Both the position numbers and the translations under genes were made by a program. Of a stretch of 64,000 nt of DNA, positions 1 to 11,564 are shown piece by piece. The notes beneath the pieces were generated by a model. That model saw only the letters and a program-made list of their open reading frames with translations. It was not told the DNA's origin and did not search any database. How positions within the stretch are numbered: position 1 is the stretch's first letter; every line of letters begins with the position of its first letter. Source of the stretch: Spirometra erinaceieuropaei (lineage: Eukaryota > Platyhelminthes > Cestoda > Diphyllobothriidea > Diphyllobothriidae); contig CACRXP010000151.1 in assembly GCA_902702965.1 (NCBI GenBank), positions 174,947 through 238,946 of the forward strand, read 5' to 3'.

Positions 1-1310
1 TCTGAAAACCTCCCTGAAGCGCTTGCAGATCAACATGGCAAACTAAGAAGACCTCGCCCGAAAAAGACCTACGTGGAGGAGAACAGTAAAGACAGGCGTA
101 GCAATCTTCGGAGCCAACCTCATCACCGCCGACAACGCCAAATGCGAGAAAGGTAAATCTCAACTGCCGCCGCCGCTTCACAATGCCAGCGCCCAACCAC
201 CTCCAACGTATCCACGATGTTGAAAGACATTCCAGGCGCCAAGTGGCCTTTCTGATCACCTCGAACTAACATAGCATTCGGACTGCATCAACCGCCGTCT
301 CTCCATCCACCTCTCCCTCGCTTCGCAAGCCGTCAGCTAAAGTTGACCGCCCTCCAGAACAAGAACTACCATCCTCCTCCTCCTCCTGCTCCACCACCTC
401 AACGTCTACCTCTGTGACGTCTGCCGTGCTCATCAACACTGCAGACAATACTGACACATCCTTAAACACCAACACCACTGACGACACCAGAGTTGAGGAC
501 CTGCTCTATACCTGTCCTCACTGCGACTGCAGTTTTACCTCACAAATCCGCCTGGTCGGTCACCTGCCAATCCGTTGCACATAGACTGGCGAACCAGTGT
601 CTGGAGCACCAATCAGTACCTCCCTCACCCACCTTCACTGTCTATACTTGCATCACATACCAGCTACTCGTTGGCCTATTCGGCCACATGCGTATCCACG
701 AGAGCAAAATTGACCGCAGCCCCGACACACCTAGCCCATCCAGCACACCCACCATACCTATCCCCGCCATCACTCCGTCGCCCTGCGCGCTCACCGCCAT
801 CAGCTCCATCACACTCGGCACATAGTGCACACCCACCATGCTCAGCCCAACCCACACTCCGTCGCCCATTACGCCCACCACCACCACCAACTCAACCATT
901 TCAAACACCGAAACTGATATTGACACCGCAGACTTCTCTCCACCCTGTCCCCGCACATTCGACTCGGGCATCGATCTGGTCGGTCACTTGCGAATCCATC
1001 ACACAAAGACTGGCGAACCAGTGTCTGGAGCACCAACCTACATTCGCCGCATCCGCCTCCACTGTCCACATTTCACTCGCACATTTATTTGCCGCGTGGG
1101 TCTATCAGGCCACACTCACGACCAAGAAAACGTGCGGTAGACAACAGCCGGCTGCTCCACACCATCGCAATCTCCCTCACCAGCATCTCACCGTAAATCA
1201 ACATAACCCACTGCAAGTACCGAAGTGCTACCTCCTACACATGTGGGCATTGTTTTTATCGGCTCCGTCTAAATGCAGATCCCCTGCTGCACATGTACTC
1301 GGAACCTGAG
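1..1310 (+). pseudogene. 3' end of RTE-like non-LTR retrotransposon with C2H2 zinc-finger tail (decayed)
   Basis: The first ~200 bases translate to a stretch with LKRLQIN and TWRRTVKTG, which I recognise as the region just after the reverse transcriptase in RTE-like elements of tapeworms. Ser/Thr/Pro-rich sequence follows, then C2H2-like fingers. One starts with CPHCDCSF at about 513. Another block at about 940-1130 contains LVGHLRIH, TGEPVSGAPTY and LHCPHF. Several zinc ligands are lost: the first finger ends LPIRC instead of a final His, and CPHF replaces CPHC. In-frame stops and frameshifts occur throughout, so it is not functional. The RT domain would lie to the left, outside the window. 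In this family the fingers are thought to bind nucleic acid; that role is inferred. The family name rests on memory of related tapeworm proteins. Confidence 0.7.
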
Positions 1311-1734
1311 ACGAAGAAGGTGCGTCGAGCGCCGTGGGTCGGAAGGCGGCCGACTGACGCCCCAAATCAGTTCATACAGTCTGTCCAGTTAGGTGTTGTG
1401 TGTAGTGGCTGACTAGTGAGCTGGGAGCCAGGCTGTCACGCCTCCTTTTTAAGCGATCATTGACACTCACATGCAAGTGAAGAGAGTGTTTGTGTGTGTG
1501 TGCTTTATGGGTAGTGCCTTCCAGTCGACGAGCGTTTGGTTACGTAATCTTAAAGGGTGCCGGCCCAGGCTAAATACAGTGACACGCGCCGCCCTTCTAT
1601 GTCAAAGTGCCTGAAGACCTGTGCTATGTCAGTATCTGAAAACCATGGCGCTCGCATCCTGGTATGCACTGGCAGTTCCCTCACACCTGGTTTCTTGCCG
1701 TAGGTGCGTTTGCGCTCCCGCAGGGTATATAGGT

Positions 1735-1976
1735 GGTGGGTGCAGCCTATGCTGTCCTGGTTGTCAGAACATAATGCCACGTGCACGTGACAGGTGAACG
1801 ATCAAGGTCACTTACCCCTGTTCAGACCTCCTTTTTGCTAATTAGCCACCCACCAGGCTAGGACATACCCATTTGCCATTTACCTGGCCGTTTCCTCAAG
1901 CCTCCTCACTTATGCAGTCTCTTGTACTCGGTACACCCCTTATTTCCAACTAACCTTCTATTTTGCATACATAACA
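1735..1976 (+). repeat. 5' LTR of the gypsy element
   Basis: It aligns with 6200-6447. Shared blocks include TATGCTG, TTGTCAG, CATGACAGG-like words, CAAGGTCAC, CTGTTCAGACCTC and TTTTTGCTAATT. It ends in ACA just before a candidate primer-binding site. The left edge is uncertain; a TG start could be at 1762, but similarity runs some 25 bases further left. Many substitutions separate the two LTRs, which suggests an old insertion. Confidence 0.75.
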
Positions 1977-1993
1977 TTGGAGACGCAGCCTAA
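1977..1993 (+). other. Candidate primer-binding site (minus-strand priming)
   Basis: TTGGAGACGCAGCC directly follows the 5' LTR. Its position and TTGG start resemble the tRNA primer sites (TTGGCGACG type) of other gypsy elements. I did not match it to a specific tRNA. Confidence 0.4.
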
Positions 1994-2084
1994 AGAACAC
2001 GTCCTCAGTGCTGCCTACACCGTTACTTTTCTGGCCAAAGAACACCCAGAAACCCTCAAATGACTTGCGGTTGCGATGGTAAAA

Positions 2085-2880
2085 GACGTTTGAGCATTAC
2101 AATGAACTACTTCCGATTGTATCCCTCACGATTGGGCCAGACATCCCACCTAAGTTGAAACTCATTCGAACGAATCTCGAAGAGTTGGGACAACGATATT
2201 TCGATGACCTCAAATTACAAGAAACTACAGATCTCCAAACAGCATTCACAAAGACGAGTCAGCGTAAGGAGGAATAGATGACGTCTTCCTCAGTCGCTAT
2301 CGGTTTTTTCAAATACGTCATGAATCCAACCAATGTATTAGTGATTTTATTACGAATCTGACTCTGGCCATCCAGGACTGTGGACATAAAGAGATCAAGG
2401 AAGACAACTTCGATCACGCAGTGCTGGTTCGGCAGTTGATCTTTGGTTTGGTTAATGAAAATACTCGGAAAAATCTCTTATCAGAGAAGAGGGATCTGTC
2501 ATAGGAGACAGTCTATGATATTTTCAGTCATTTGGAGCGCGTACGGCAAAACCTTCAGCAGCGGAATCAGTCAACCTATGGAGTGATACCATCCTTGGAA
2601 CCTGAAGTTACTGTCTCCCTGGTCAACATAGCCGGGTCTTCACGTAACAGCGACCATCAGCTCTCTCAAAACAACTACCATCCTACTATCGTTGTGGTCA
2701 GCAGCATATCCGGTGGTCAGACTGTAGACACCAGAAGACGGTATGTCAGTTTTACAGGAAAATCGGTCACATCGAACGAATGTGTTCCTCCAAAAGACGA
2801 GCGAACACTAAGATGCATGCGACCCACCCTAATCCAGTCGGGGTGGCGAAGCGATACTCCGAATATTTCCGGCCGTCGCG
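2085..2880 (+). pseudogene. gag relic with zinc-knuckle remnant
   Basis: Between 2285 and 2580 a frame reads through FLSRYRFFQIRHES and LIFGLVNENTRKNLLSE, a retrotransposon capsid pattern. Stop codons interrupt it (for example after KRDLS). At 2744-2783 a later frame gives CQFYRKIGHIERMC. That is a CCHC zinc knuckle whose second Cys has become Tyr, so zinc binding is probably lost. Gag would form the particle shell and bind the element RNA. The N-terminal border is a guess from the distance to the LTR. Confidence 0.65.
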
Positions 2881-2904
2881 CCGCTCCAATCGACCTACAC
2901 CATC

Positions 2905-3010
2905 ACGCTCCTGGTTGATCGCCATCCCATGAAGTTTGAAATCGACACTGACTCAGCCCTCAGTCTCATAAATGAAGCCTCACTTCAGAAACTCCCTTCA
3001 ATCCTTCCTG
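2905..3010 (+). pseudogene. Retropepsin-like protease relic
   Basis: The frame around 2915-2990 reads LLVDRHPMKFEIDTDSALSL. In active retropepsins this motif is D-T/S-G; here the catalytic Asp is kept but the following Gly is replaced by Asp, which should destroy the active-site turn. It sits between the zinc knuckle and the reverse transcriptase, as expected in gypsy Pol. Confidence 0.65.
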
Positions 3011-3279
3011 CTAGCTCAGCATTCCTTAGAGGTTCGAGGGGTCTTTACAGCCGGAATTTAGCATGATGTAGAACTTCTTTACTTGCCGGCTCATGTATTG
3101 AGAGGAAGCCTGCAACCAAATCTTCTCGGATGGAATTTGATTAAACTTATTCCCCCCGTGCTATCCTGTGTACATGGGATTGGTGTACATACGGCTTTAG
3201 ATTCCATTTTGGTAATTCATAAAGAACTGTTTCGTGGCGACTCTGCTACACACTATCGCGATCCGCCTGCTTAGGTCCA

Positions 3280-4075
3280 TTTTCGGTCAGATTTTCGTCC
3301 CCGGTTCTCCAAAGTTCGTATAGTCCTTTATGCAGTCGCACCGAAGTTCGAAGAAGAGCTGGATAGTCTACAGAAGGCGGACAATACCGAGCCGGTGTAA
3401 TATTCGGAATGGGCAGTCCCAATATTTCCTGTTGCTAAATCCGATGGTTCTTTGCGTATCCGCGGCGAATGCAAGGTGACAATCAACTCGGAAATTAAAC
3501 TAAACCCTTATTCTCTCCCGCACATCGAGAATCTGTACGCATACCTCTTAGGTGGCTATCAGTTTAAAACTTTAAACCTGAAGCGCGCTTACAAACAAGT
3601 CATCTTAGATACCGAATCCCGAGATGCCACCACCATAAATACTCACAAGGGTTTGTTTCGATACAAAAGACTACCATTCGGAGTAAGTTCGCACCCATTT
3701 TATTTTAATTCTTAATTGATAACCTCGTAAAGGATATACCTCACGTTTGCGCATATCTTGACGATATATTAGTCACCGACCTATCTGAAGAAGTCATTTG
3801 GAGGCTGCAAACATCATGTTAGAACGTTTAAAAGACGGCGGTTCAAAACTCAGGAAAGGTAAGTATACTTTCCTTGTCGACTCGGTGGAATACATGAGCT
3901 TCAAGGTGGATAAAACTGGCCTCCATCCACTCCAACATAAGCTCAAATCCTTGAAGATGGCGGCGCGTCTCAACAATACTAGTCAATTGCGTTCATTCCT
4001 GGGGTTGGCCACACACTTTATTAGCTGTATGAACCAATCGGCTATAATTCTAAGGTTTTTTCATTAAATACTTAA
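3280..4075 (+). pseudogene. Ty3/gypsy reverse transcriptase relic
   Basis: Recognisable blocks in order are WAVPIFPVAKSDGSLRI, NPYSLPHIENL, FKTLNLKRAYKQV, GLFRYKRLPFGV and CAYLDDILVTD (YLDD at 3754-3765), then LGLATHFISCM. The first catalytic Asp, normally in LDL, has become Asn (LNL). Stops follow TEPV and FYFNS, and the frame shifts between the RLPFGV block and YLDD. The enzyme would copy element RNA to DNA; this copy cannot. Confidence 0.85.
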
Positions 4076-4109
4076 AACAATCGTTGCTAGAACTGGTAGG
4101 AGGTCGACC

Positions 4110-4700
4110 AAAGTACTTTTAAACAGGCAAAGGCGGCCCTCGCTTCCGCATCTGTCCTAGTTCATTGTAGCCCCGAAAAGCCTATCATACTGAAATGTGA
4201 TGCGTCGCCGTACGGCGTAGGTCCGGTTCTCATGCACCGAATGCCTTCTGGTGCGGAGATGCCGATTTTCTTTGCATCAAGAACCATGTCCTAGGTGGAA
4301 ACCAACTACTCGCAACTGGATAAGGAGGCCTTAGCAGTTTGCGCCTGGCTCACCCTTACCGTTAACACTTTAACTTTTCGCATTTGATGATGTAACTGAT
4401 GACTTTACTTCTGTTTATCGATATGAATAGGGAGCTTCAGGGCGAAAGCCCCATTCCCTTAATAAACTGACTTAAAACTGACATTCATCCTTTCCACCTG
4501 TATCTTTTTGGCCGACTCTTAGAAATTCGCACTGATCACAAATCCCTTTCAGGTTTGCAGGGAGAAAAACGAGGAATACAACAGATAACGTCGTCACGAA
4601 TGCAAAAGTGGGCACCCACTCTGTCTGCTTACATACATGCAATGAAATACGTAACAGGTAGTGCAAACGTAGTGGCCGACGCCTTTAGAAGGCTCCCATT
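4110..4700 (+). pseudogene. Ty3/gypsy RNase H relic
   Basis: DASPYGVG begins at about 4199 and NYSQLDKEALAV follows, both RNase H landmarks. DHKSLSGL and NVVADAF appear further on. The last normally reads N-x-x-A-D-A-L-S-R. Stops occur between them. RNase H would degrade the RNA strand during reverse transcription. Confidence 0.75.
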
Positions 4701-4899
4701 GTAGTTGACGGCATTAACGGGACACCTGCTATTGAGAGAGTAAATCTTTTGCAGAACCTAGTCAACGCACCTCTTACCAGTCAACAATTTCGTTAGTGGA
4801 CATCGAGAGACCCTCTTTTAAGTCGGAAAGAGCCTTGCAATATGACTGACCGTCTTCTACCTCCCTTGATTTTCAGCCATTTTTCAACCGTCAGAACGA

Positions 4900-6140
4900 G
4901 TTGAGTCTACAAGACGGAAGCATACTATAGGGCAATCATGTAGTTGCGCCACGAAAAGGCCTACGGGTCGTTCTCAGAGACTTGCATGGCGCTCCTCCTG
5001 GTACAGTTATAATCAAAGCTCCCGCTTGCAGTTTTGTTTGGCTGTCCAACATCGGCGCAGATATCGAAAATATGGTGAAAGCACTTAACGTGTGCCAAAT
5101 AACACAGATGACCTTACCGAAGGTGCGTCTGAAGCCTTGGGCCTGGCCCGGCTCGCCGTGGTAGAGGGAACACGCCGAATATTTTGGCCCATTCCAAGGC
5201 CATATAGTCTTGGTGGTGGTTGACGCCCACACTTAATAGATTTATGCGAATCCGACAGGAAGTTCCTGGCCTTCGCTGACTACAATCAACAAGTTGTGAG
5301 TCGGTTTCTCTACTTTTGGGATACCTGAGATGATCATTTTAGACAATTACCCGGCTTTTACTAGCGCCGAATTTAAATACTTCATGGAGAAAATGGAATT
5401 AGGCATTTAACTACTGCCCAGTACCACGCTGCTTCCAATGGCCGCGCAGAGCGTGCAGTCCGGACAATAAAGCATGGACTAGTCAAACAGATGTAAGCGG
5501 AATTGGCCACCAAGTGGTCACTCTTTTTGTTCACCTATCGTATAACACCAAACGACTCAACCGGTGCTTCGCCTGCGGAATTAGTGTTCAGGCGCCAGTT
5601 GCGCACACGGATCGACCTGCTTAATCCATCAACGTATGATGAAGTCATTGAAAAACAGACGAAGATGAAAGAACGATGTGATGTGAACATCCGACTACGA
5701 GTCATCGCGCCTAACGAAAGTGTCAACACGCGACTAGTACACGAAAACAACTGGTGTCCAGCGGTAGTTCGGACAAGCTAGGGGCAAATACTGGAACTAG
5801 AGTTAGAAAATGGGAGAATTTGCGTCGACATCTGGACCAAGTTTACAGCCGAACAGACACAGCAAGTGGGGAATTCGGAAAGTCCGAACTGCCAACAACC
5901 CGTGATAGGAATCCTGACGTCCCGAGGACTGAACATCTACTGCCTTCACGGAGCACTCCGCACAGACCAAGGCGTATGTTCCTTCTTCTATTTCTACCCC
6001 GACCAGCTCCAACTTTGGGGCAGAGGAACTAGTGACTCAACAAAGCGGCGCATAGGTCGGGGATGCTTCCCTGAGAAGATCAACCCCAATCCGCAAAACT
6101 GTCCAACGCTTTCAAGACGAATTGCATTAGAATATTGTTA
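4900..6140 (+). pseudogene. Ty3/gypsy integrase relic
   Basis: A degenerate zinc-binding N-terminus is visible near 4980-5100, with VKALNVCQ in place of a CxxC pair. The core end reads TTAQYHAASNGRAERAVRTI at about 5410-5475, with the expected catalytic Glu in GRAERA. FTYRITPNDSTGASPAELVF follows at 5527-5590, typical of gypsy integrases. Stops and frameshifts lie upstream of the core. About 340 bases after the last similarity carry no clear domain before the 3' LTR. Confidence 0.8.
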
Positions 6141-6199
6141 AACTATCCGCTCTTAACTTTACTGATTCATCCATCCACACTATGCTCTCCACTTTAGGT

Positions 6200-6447
6200 C
6201 GAAGGGATGCAGCGTATGCTGCCCGCGTTGTCAGGACATCATGCCACATGCGCGTGACAGGCGAACGCTCAAGGTCACGTACGCCTGTTCAGACCTCGTT
6301 TTTGCTAATTGGCCACCCATCAGTCTATGTTATTCCCCCTTGTCAAATACTCAGCCGTTTCCACAAACCTGCTCACTTGTGCTCTCTCTGGAACTCAGTA
6401 CACGCCTTATCTTCAGCCAACCTGTTTAGCGTACGCAATATAGGACA
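6200..6447 (+). repeat. 3' LTR of the gypsy element
   Basis: It is the partner of the repeat at 1735-1976, in the same orientation. The shared core starts at TATGCTG (about 6215) with TTGTCAG at 6228, and it ends near GGACA at 6447. No clean polypurine tract is visible just upstream. Confidence 0.75.
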
Positions 6448-9343
6448 CGGCTGTCCAGTCATCATCCTCGTCTTTCTAACCCCTGTTGGGGGTGCTGTTG
6501 TTGTTTTTGGTAAAAAATTCTGATCAGCTGCGTATTGAAGACCAGGGATGTGGTGGTACGCCTGGATGCCCGTGCGGCCTTTACAGCTACCTGCGCCCTC
6601 CCCCTCCTCCAGTCTTATTGACTCTGTCTTTATCCGATCCCTGGTATGGAGTTAGGTAGAGGGAGTGCGGTAGATGCGGCGCGAGTCTATTATCACTATA
6701 AACTTATTCGCGTGTACGTCACCGTGACTGTTGCATCACTCTGAGCAGTACACCTTGAACATTGTCGGAATCAACATTAGAACTGCCGAGTTTGCTCTCT
6801 TTTCCTCAGCGTAGGAGTGCTGAAGTTTTTGGAAATTTATTCAATCCCTCTGTGATGCTGCCGGCACAAACTTCCAACAGAACCAACGAGAGCGATCGAA
6901 TGCTGCCTCAGATATTATTTTTTGTTTACATTGTGCGTTGTCTTCCAGCACCGGTCGCATATATTACGTGATCACATTTGATCCAAGATGATTATCGCGC
7001 GCCGTCCTAATCCACTTGTTACAGTGATGTGTAGCCTGCGTACTAAACTTACGAACATCACTCAGAGACTATGTCGCCCCCTCCCCTTTCTCAAGTGACT
7101 ACGGCGCGCCGACCTCGTCATGGGGCTGGCGTGGGAACGATGAGTATTTATAACTCCTGGGACGCTAACAAACCCTGAGAACGTCCCATATTTTCAATTT
7201 CCATGTGGCTTATTGGCCAAATCATGAGTTATCGAAGAGAAGCGTTTGTCAACATGACATCCAATACTGTCGATGGATCGTTGGGATCCAATCTAGGTTC
7301 AGCTATATTGGGCACTAAATTATTTAACTAATATGCGCCCTTCTTTCATGTCGTTATCGACTGCAATGCTGGAGTTCACGCCTCATCTTTCAGAAAACAA
7401 AACATCAATCGGACTTTCAAAGTGCAATGTCCGATGACGGGACGTTTTCCGAAATTGAAGTTCAGCAAGGCTGAATTAATTAAAAACCTTTGTTTCAAGA
7501 CTTGGTAAAAGTTACAAAGCTCTCTTCCAGTCCCTTTTAAAGTGTTTGCTGCCTAAATAAACCTGAAGAGACTTGGAGCTGATTAATGGGCATCTTTTGT
7601 TTGCTATTGAGAATTCTAATCCTAGACTTTTATTTTGAGGAACGTTTTGAGGTCCATTTATCAGATAAACTTGTGAAGACAGAATAGGTTATGATACGTG
7701 GGAAAAACTTCACATGAAAATGTTTTGTGTCAGTCTCAGCCCTCAAAAACTGCCGACGCTTGAGGGGCCTTCAACTTTAAAGAGTGATCAAGACGGCAGT
7801 CAACGACAAAAACCGCACAAACAGAAAGATATCTATCAGCATCTCTAGAAATGTCTTTTTTTACCAGATCATTGGCGGATAATACTTTGGCACAGAAATT
7901 TTGCATAAAAACGCTGTCGTTAACCACTCAAATAAAGGATGCGGCTGGTAAAGCTGAGAACGCCAACCTAATTTCTCAGACCACGGTTGGCATATCTGTC
8001 TGCGACCTGTGAAAATTTTTAATTCCTGCTGACAACTATGCCTTCTATCCCATCGAGAATCATTTTGTGTCCATCAAGAGAAGTGTTAGCAGTGTAAGAA
8101 TGCACGCTCCAGTGATAACGGGGCTGGATTTTTTGTTTACTAGTTTCCCATTTTCAACTCAATACTTCCTCTGAGTGGGAGGCTTACAAGCGTTAAACAG
8201 ACAGAAGTACTAATTCATTGTAATTGTCGTAATTTTCCCTGATTTTCGCCTTCTGTTGTTCTTCCAGCCACATAGCTGTTGTACGAAAAATATTATCAGA
8301 TGGCCTGTAAAATAGCGATTTCTAATTTCTGGTTTAAATAAAAATATCATATTGACCGAGAGGAGACGCCTTAAAAAACACCCCAAGCCTTCTTGTGAGG
8401 GTCGGTCGTTTGCCTAAGACAGTAAAGCATTCAAGTGGTGATGGGATATTCACTGACGACTTTTGGCTGGAGCTGTCCTGCCCAGTCGTCCTCTGGGATT
8501 GCCGATGGCGTTCATCGTCAAACAGAACTAGTTCCTTCACGTTCATTATCCGTACATATAGAGGGTGTCAAAGTCATTCACTCATTCTGGAAATTTATTT
8601 ATGATGAAATGGCCGATTACTTAAATAATTTATCGGTTTGGCTGTGGGTGCCGGATGTTAAAACTTCGTATATGGTCTGGATGAGAGAAATGCACCAAGT
8701 TGTGCCGAGTTATTGCTTTTATAAGCAGTGTTATTTGCGACTGGCGAAACAAGGCTCGCGCACCCTATGTCTTTCATCTGAACCACCAGTGATGTGGAAG
8801 TCTTCTCCACGATGTAATGGCTAGAACGATTGTTTTAAAATTCTTCGGCGTTATTTTCGGCTAATAAGTATTTCCGAAGCCATAAAAAAGCGTCACTCGT
8901 GTTTCATCTTCATGCTTTACTTCCGTCATAGGCATTAAGATTTTCGTCCACTTTACGGAGGGCCATCCGGAGACTCAGCGGACGCCACCACAGGGCTTGC
9001 GAACACCCAACGCGGAGTTGACTTTTATTTAACTGACAATGGCGAACTCTTGTCGTGTGGTACATCCCCTGATCCCATTGATCAAGTGTAGTGTTATGAA
9101 TCGAGTTTTCAAGGTTGCCTCGTACACACTAAGTAATTTGCGTTTTTTTTGCCCCTGTAATGTCGGAGCATTGAATAGCGAACATTGAATTTGATTGTGT
9201 TGGTCCTAACGTTTGCGCACATAGGCGACAATTAATGGCCGCAGCATAGTCGACGGTTATTATTTGTTTTAACTTATAAAATTCCAAAGTCAGTTTAAAG
9301 ACACTGATTTGAATTGATACCTCGAAGGGTACTTTTCACCCGC
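6448..9343. other. Upstream flank of the quaking-like gene, no gene recognised
   Basis: About 2.9 kb lies between the LTR element and the first coding exon. It is AT-rich with scattered stops in all frames. An open frame at 8435-8824 has no motif I recognise. The promoter and 5' UTR of the downstream gene probably lie here, but I see no TATA box or start site that I can defend. Confidence 0.5.
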
Positions 9344-9539
9344 ATGGAATCCTCAGAAGAACAGAATGAACATCCCATTAAAACGGAAGAAAACCCAGAA
9401 ATGCCCCCAGTCGAAAGTTTTGATTCCTCCTTACTCCAAAAAGCGACACCTGAATATTTACAGGAATTACTCAGGGATAAAAAACTTCTGCAAACAATGC
9501 CAAATACTTTTAAACATGTGGAGCTTATTCTAGAAAAGG
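9344..9539 (+). CDS. qki: quaking-like exon 1: N-terminus and most of QUA1
   Basis: The ATG at 9344 is the first in frame after a stop at 9305-9307, and acidic residues MESSEEQNE follow. Residues 34-65 read TPEYLQELLRDKK through HVELILEK, the QUA1 helical hairpin that dimerises STAR proteins. The exon ends at 9539 before GTAAGC, in phase 1. The split codon becomes Glu66. By my alignment from memory, this matches the QUA1 Glu that is mutated in a lethal mouse quaking allele. The N-terminal leader of about 30 residues is longer than in vertebrate QKI. Reading through the donor would add a few codons and then stop, which supports splicing. Confidence 0.9.
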
Positions 9540-10077
9540 GTAAGCCCGCAAAATTAAGTTCTTCAAAATAAATGCCACCTGGAATCCTCGTCACCAGATT
9601 TTATTCTTAAATTTTGTAGATCGGCTACAGGTAATCGCTATAATCAAATCCATCCTGTTTATTCGTGTCAGAACGGGAACTTGCAGTTGGCCTTAACATT
9701 CCCCAATAATAAATATCTATATATGTACAAATGATCAACTTAACCCTGCATGTTTCAAAAATTTCACGATCACTTTGGCATTTGTTGATCAGTGGTATTG
9801 ATGCCATTCGATATTACTAATCCCATGGAATTCCTGATTACTCTAACAATCACACATATTCGTACGCATGGCTTACTAAATTAATATAGAACTTAACGAG
9901 GCTCAATTAAAGCGCAATAATTCTGTCACCATGTTGATGATTGACCCGAACTTACCTTCGCTTAACTTTATAACCAGCTACACAATTGAAAATAAATAAG
10001 GTTTTGGACTTGACTATGAATAAACACAGCGACAACGTTTTGCAAAACATCTTACATTTTATTTCTAAAACTTGAAG

Positions 10078-10214
10078 AAATAACTCTTGTACGCGAACGG
10101 TTGTTTCACAAAAATGGCTCAATTCAGAAGGCGGCCTCTGAACTTCCCGAACCATCAGGACCAATAGTCACCCTCCAGAAGAAGGTCTTTGTTCCAGTGA
10201 AAGAAAATCCAAAC
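10078..10214 (+). CDS. qki: quaking-like exon 2: QUA1 end and KH start
   Basis: The acceptor is CTTGAAG at 10071-10077. The exon enters with two bases (AA) that complete Glu66 and gives residues 67-111. ITLVRERL closes QUA1, a short linker follows, and then ELPEPSGPIVTLQKKVFVPV opens the KH domain. That segment is close to the invariant ELP..GP.V.L..K..VPV block of quaking proteins. The exon ends in phase 0 at ENPN before GTAACG. Reading on past the donor would replace the conserved KH core with unrelated residues, so the following tiny intron is needed. Confidence 0.9.
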
Positions 10215-10246
10215 GTAACGTTTTTTATACTTATTGCAAAATTTAG
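10215..10246 (+). other. qki: 32-nt intron inside the KH domain
   Basis: It begins GTAACG and ends TTTAG. Removing these 32 bases joins ENPN to [12 protein letters not shown] and restores the KH alignment exactly. The length is not a multiple of three, so retention shifts the frame and reaches a stop within about 25 codons. Very short introns are known near the 5' ends of flatworm genes; this one is near the lower limit. Confidence 0.88.
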
Positions 10247-10363
10247 TACAACTTTGTTGGAAGGTTGCTTGGACCTCGTGGACTGACTGCTAAGCAAATG
10301 GAGCAAGACCTTGGCTGCAAAATTATGGTTCGAGGAAAAGGATCAATGCGTGACAAACGAAAA
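10247..10363 (+). CDS. qki: quaking-like exon 3: KH core with GPRG loop
   Basis: Phase 0 at both ends, 39 codons (residues 112-150). It carries the RNA-gripping GPRG loop (residues 120-123) and then [20 protein letters not shown] and SMRDKRK. These are among the most conserved positions of STAR KH domains and settle the family. It stops at 10363 before GTATGT. No key residue is missing. Confidence 0.95.
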
Positions 10364-10755
10364 GTATGTATCTGCGATAAACTGAAATTTTAAACCTATC
10401 CGTTTGACACAATTACTAATAAGCAGAGGCTTTTGAAGGCCGCGCTTACCAAACAATAATATTTTTTTCGCTTAACGCATAGAAAAACAGGTAGATTGCG
10501 GATATAATTTTTGCATGCAGCCTAAGAGTTTGAAAAGCTTTTTCGGTCTGTAGTTCGAGAAAAAGCTCACATGCCTTTTTAATAAATTAAATGAGAGATT
10601 TAAAAGGTTCAACCTAGGTTTTGATATCATCGGCACTTGCCCGACAAGCCCCCCTGTTATAGGCCGTGTGAAATGTTCATGAATGCTGCCTCATGGTTTG
10701 TGCTTTCTTAATATCATATCTGCTTCGTCAAAGTAATACACTCCGCTTTTATTAG

Positions 10756-10908
10756 GAAGACCAAAACAGAGGAAAACCTAATTGGGAACACCTTCAGGAG
10801 GAATTACACGTCCTTGTCAGCGTTGAGGACTATGAAAGCCGAGCAGAGGTCCGACTTCAGCGAGCTGTCAATGCTATACAGATTTTCCTCGAGCAGGGCG
10901 TCAAGACT
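10756..10908 (+). CDS. qki: quaking-like exon 4: KH C-terminal half
   Basis: The acceptor is TTTTATTAG at 10747-10755 and the donor is GTGAGT at 10909. Phase 0 at both ends, 51 codons (residues 151-201). The start, EDQNRGKPNWEHLQEELHVL, matches the long STAR-specific KH loop and following strand. VSVEDYESRAEVRLQRAV is the last KH helix. The tail IQIFLEQGVKT replaces the usual VKKLLVPA segment. The exon is followed by a 13.8-kb intron and then a choice between two QUA2 exons. Confidence 0.93.
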
Positions 10909-11564
10909 GTGAGTATTTATAAGTTACTACGCACCTCAAAATAAATAACTGAGAAGTATAACCAAAGTAAACATTTCAGACAGACTGGACGTTGCCACTG
11001 CAAACAAAATTTTCTGAGCACTCAGCAGTCCATCTCTTTTGTTTTTATTTCTGTCATTTTCAAACTGGGAGCCCTTTGGATACTTTTAATTTAAAGTTAC
11101 TCTGAGACAGAAAGGTTCTGAAACTACCTCATAATGCGAACCGACATGTATATAAAACTTTGTTTAAAAAATACATAGACACCATTTTGTGCTGCATGTG
11201 CTTGGTAAAAATGGTTTATCCAAATACTTTTCGGGTATGTTAACGACTTAAGTTTATAGAGGCCTTCCAGACCTTTTTTCACCAAGGTGTTCATGACTTC
11301 CAACATTTCATACGCAAATCTTTTTGAAGATGTTATATCATGAACAGAGGAAGTTGTATTTTCGTGTGATTTCTTCTTTTATACTCACATGATTAACTGT
11401 TGGCCTCTGGGTATCCTTACAGGACAGTACTGTAATGTACAATACGCGATTTTTAGACTTAAATAAAACCTCTTTGGTTTTTGGAGTTTTGTGACTGATT
11501 TTTGTCTAATGACCACCAGCGTACATCATGGTAGTCTGATAAAGTGATTCGGATTACCGATACA

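Larger units (their letters stand above)
1735..6447 (+). mobile_element. Degenerate Ty3/gypsy LTR retrotransposon
   Basis: Two diverged direct repeats (about 1735-1976 and 6200-6447) flank gag, protease, reverse transcriptase, RNase H and integrase relics in the usual Ty3/gypsy order. All are on the plus strand. Stops and frameshifts break every domain, and several catalytic residues are changed. The element is about 4.7 kb, close to a normal gypsy length, so it looks like a full-length insertion that decayed by point mutation rather than a fragment. The exact outer ends are uncertain because similarity between the LTRs fades gradually to the left, and I did not find a clear target-site duplication. 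Confidence 0.85.

Noticed and set aside
8435..8824. 129-codon open frame upstream of exon 1
   Set aside because: No recognisable domain, no splice context, and the codon pattern looks random.
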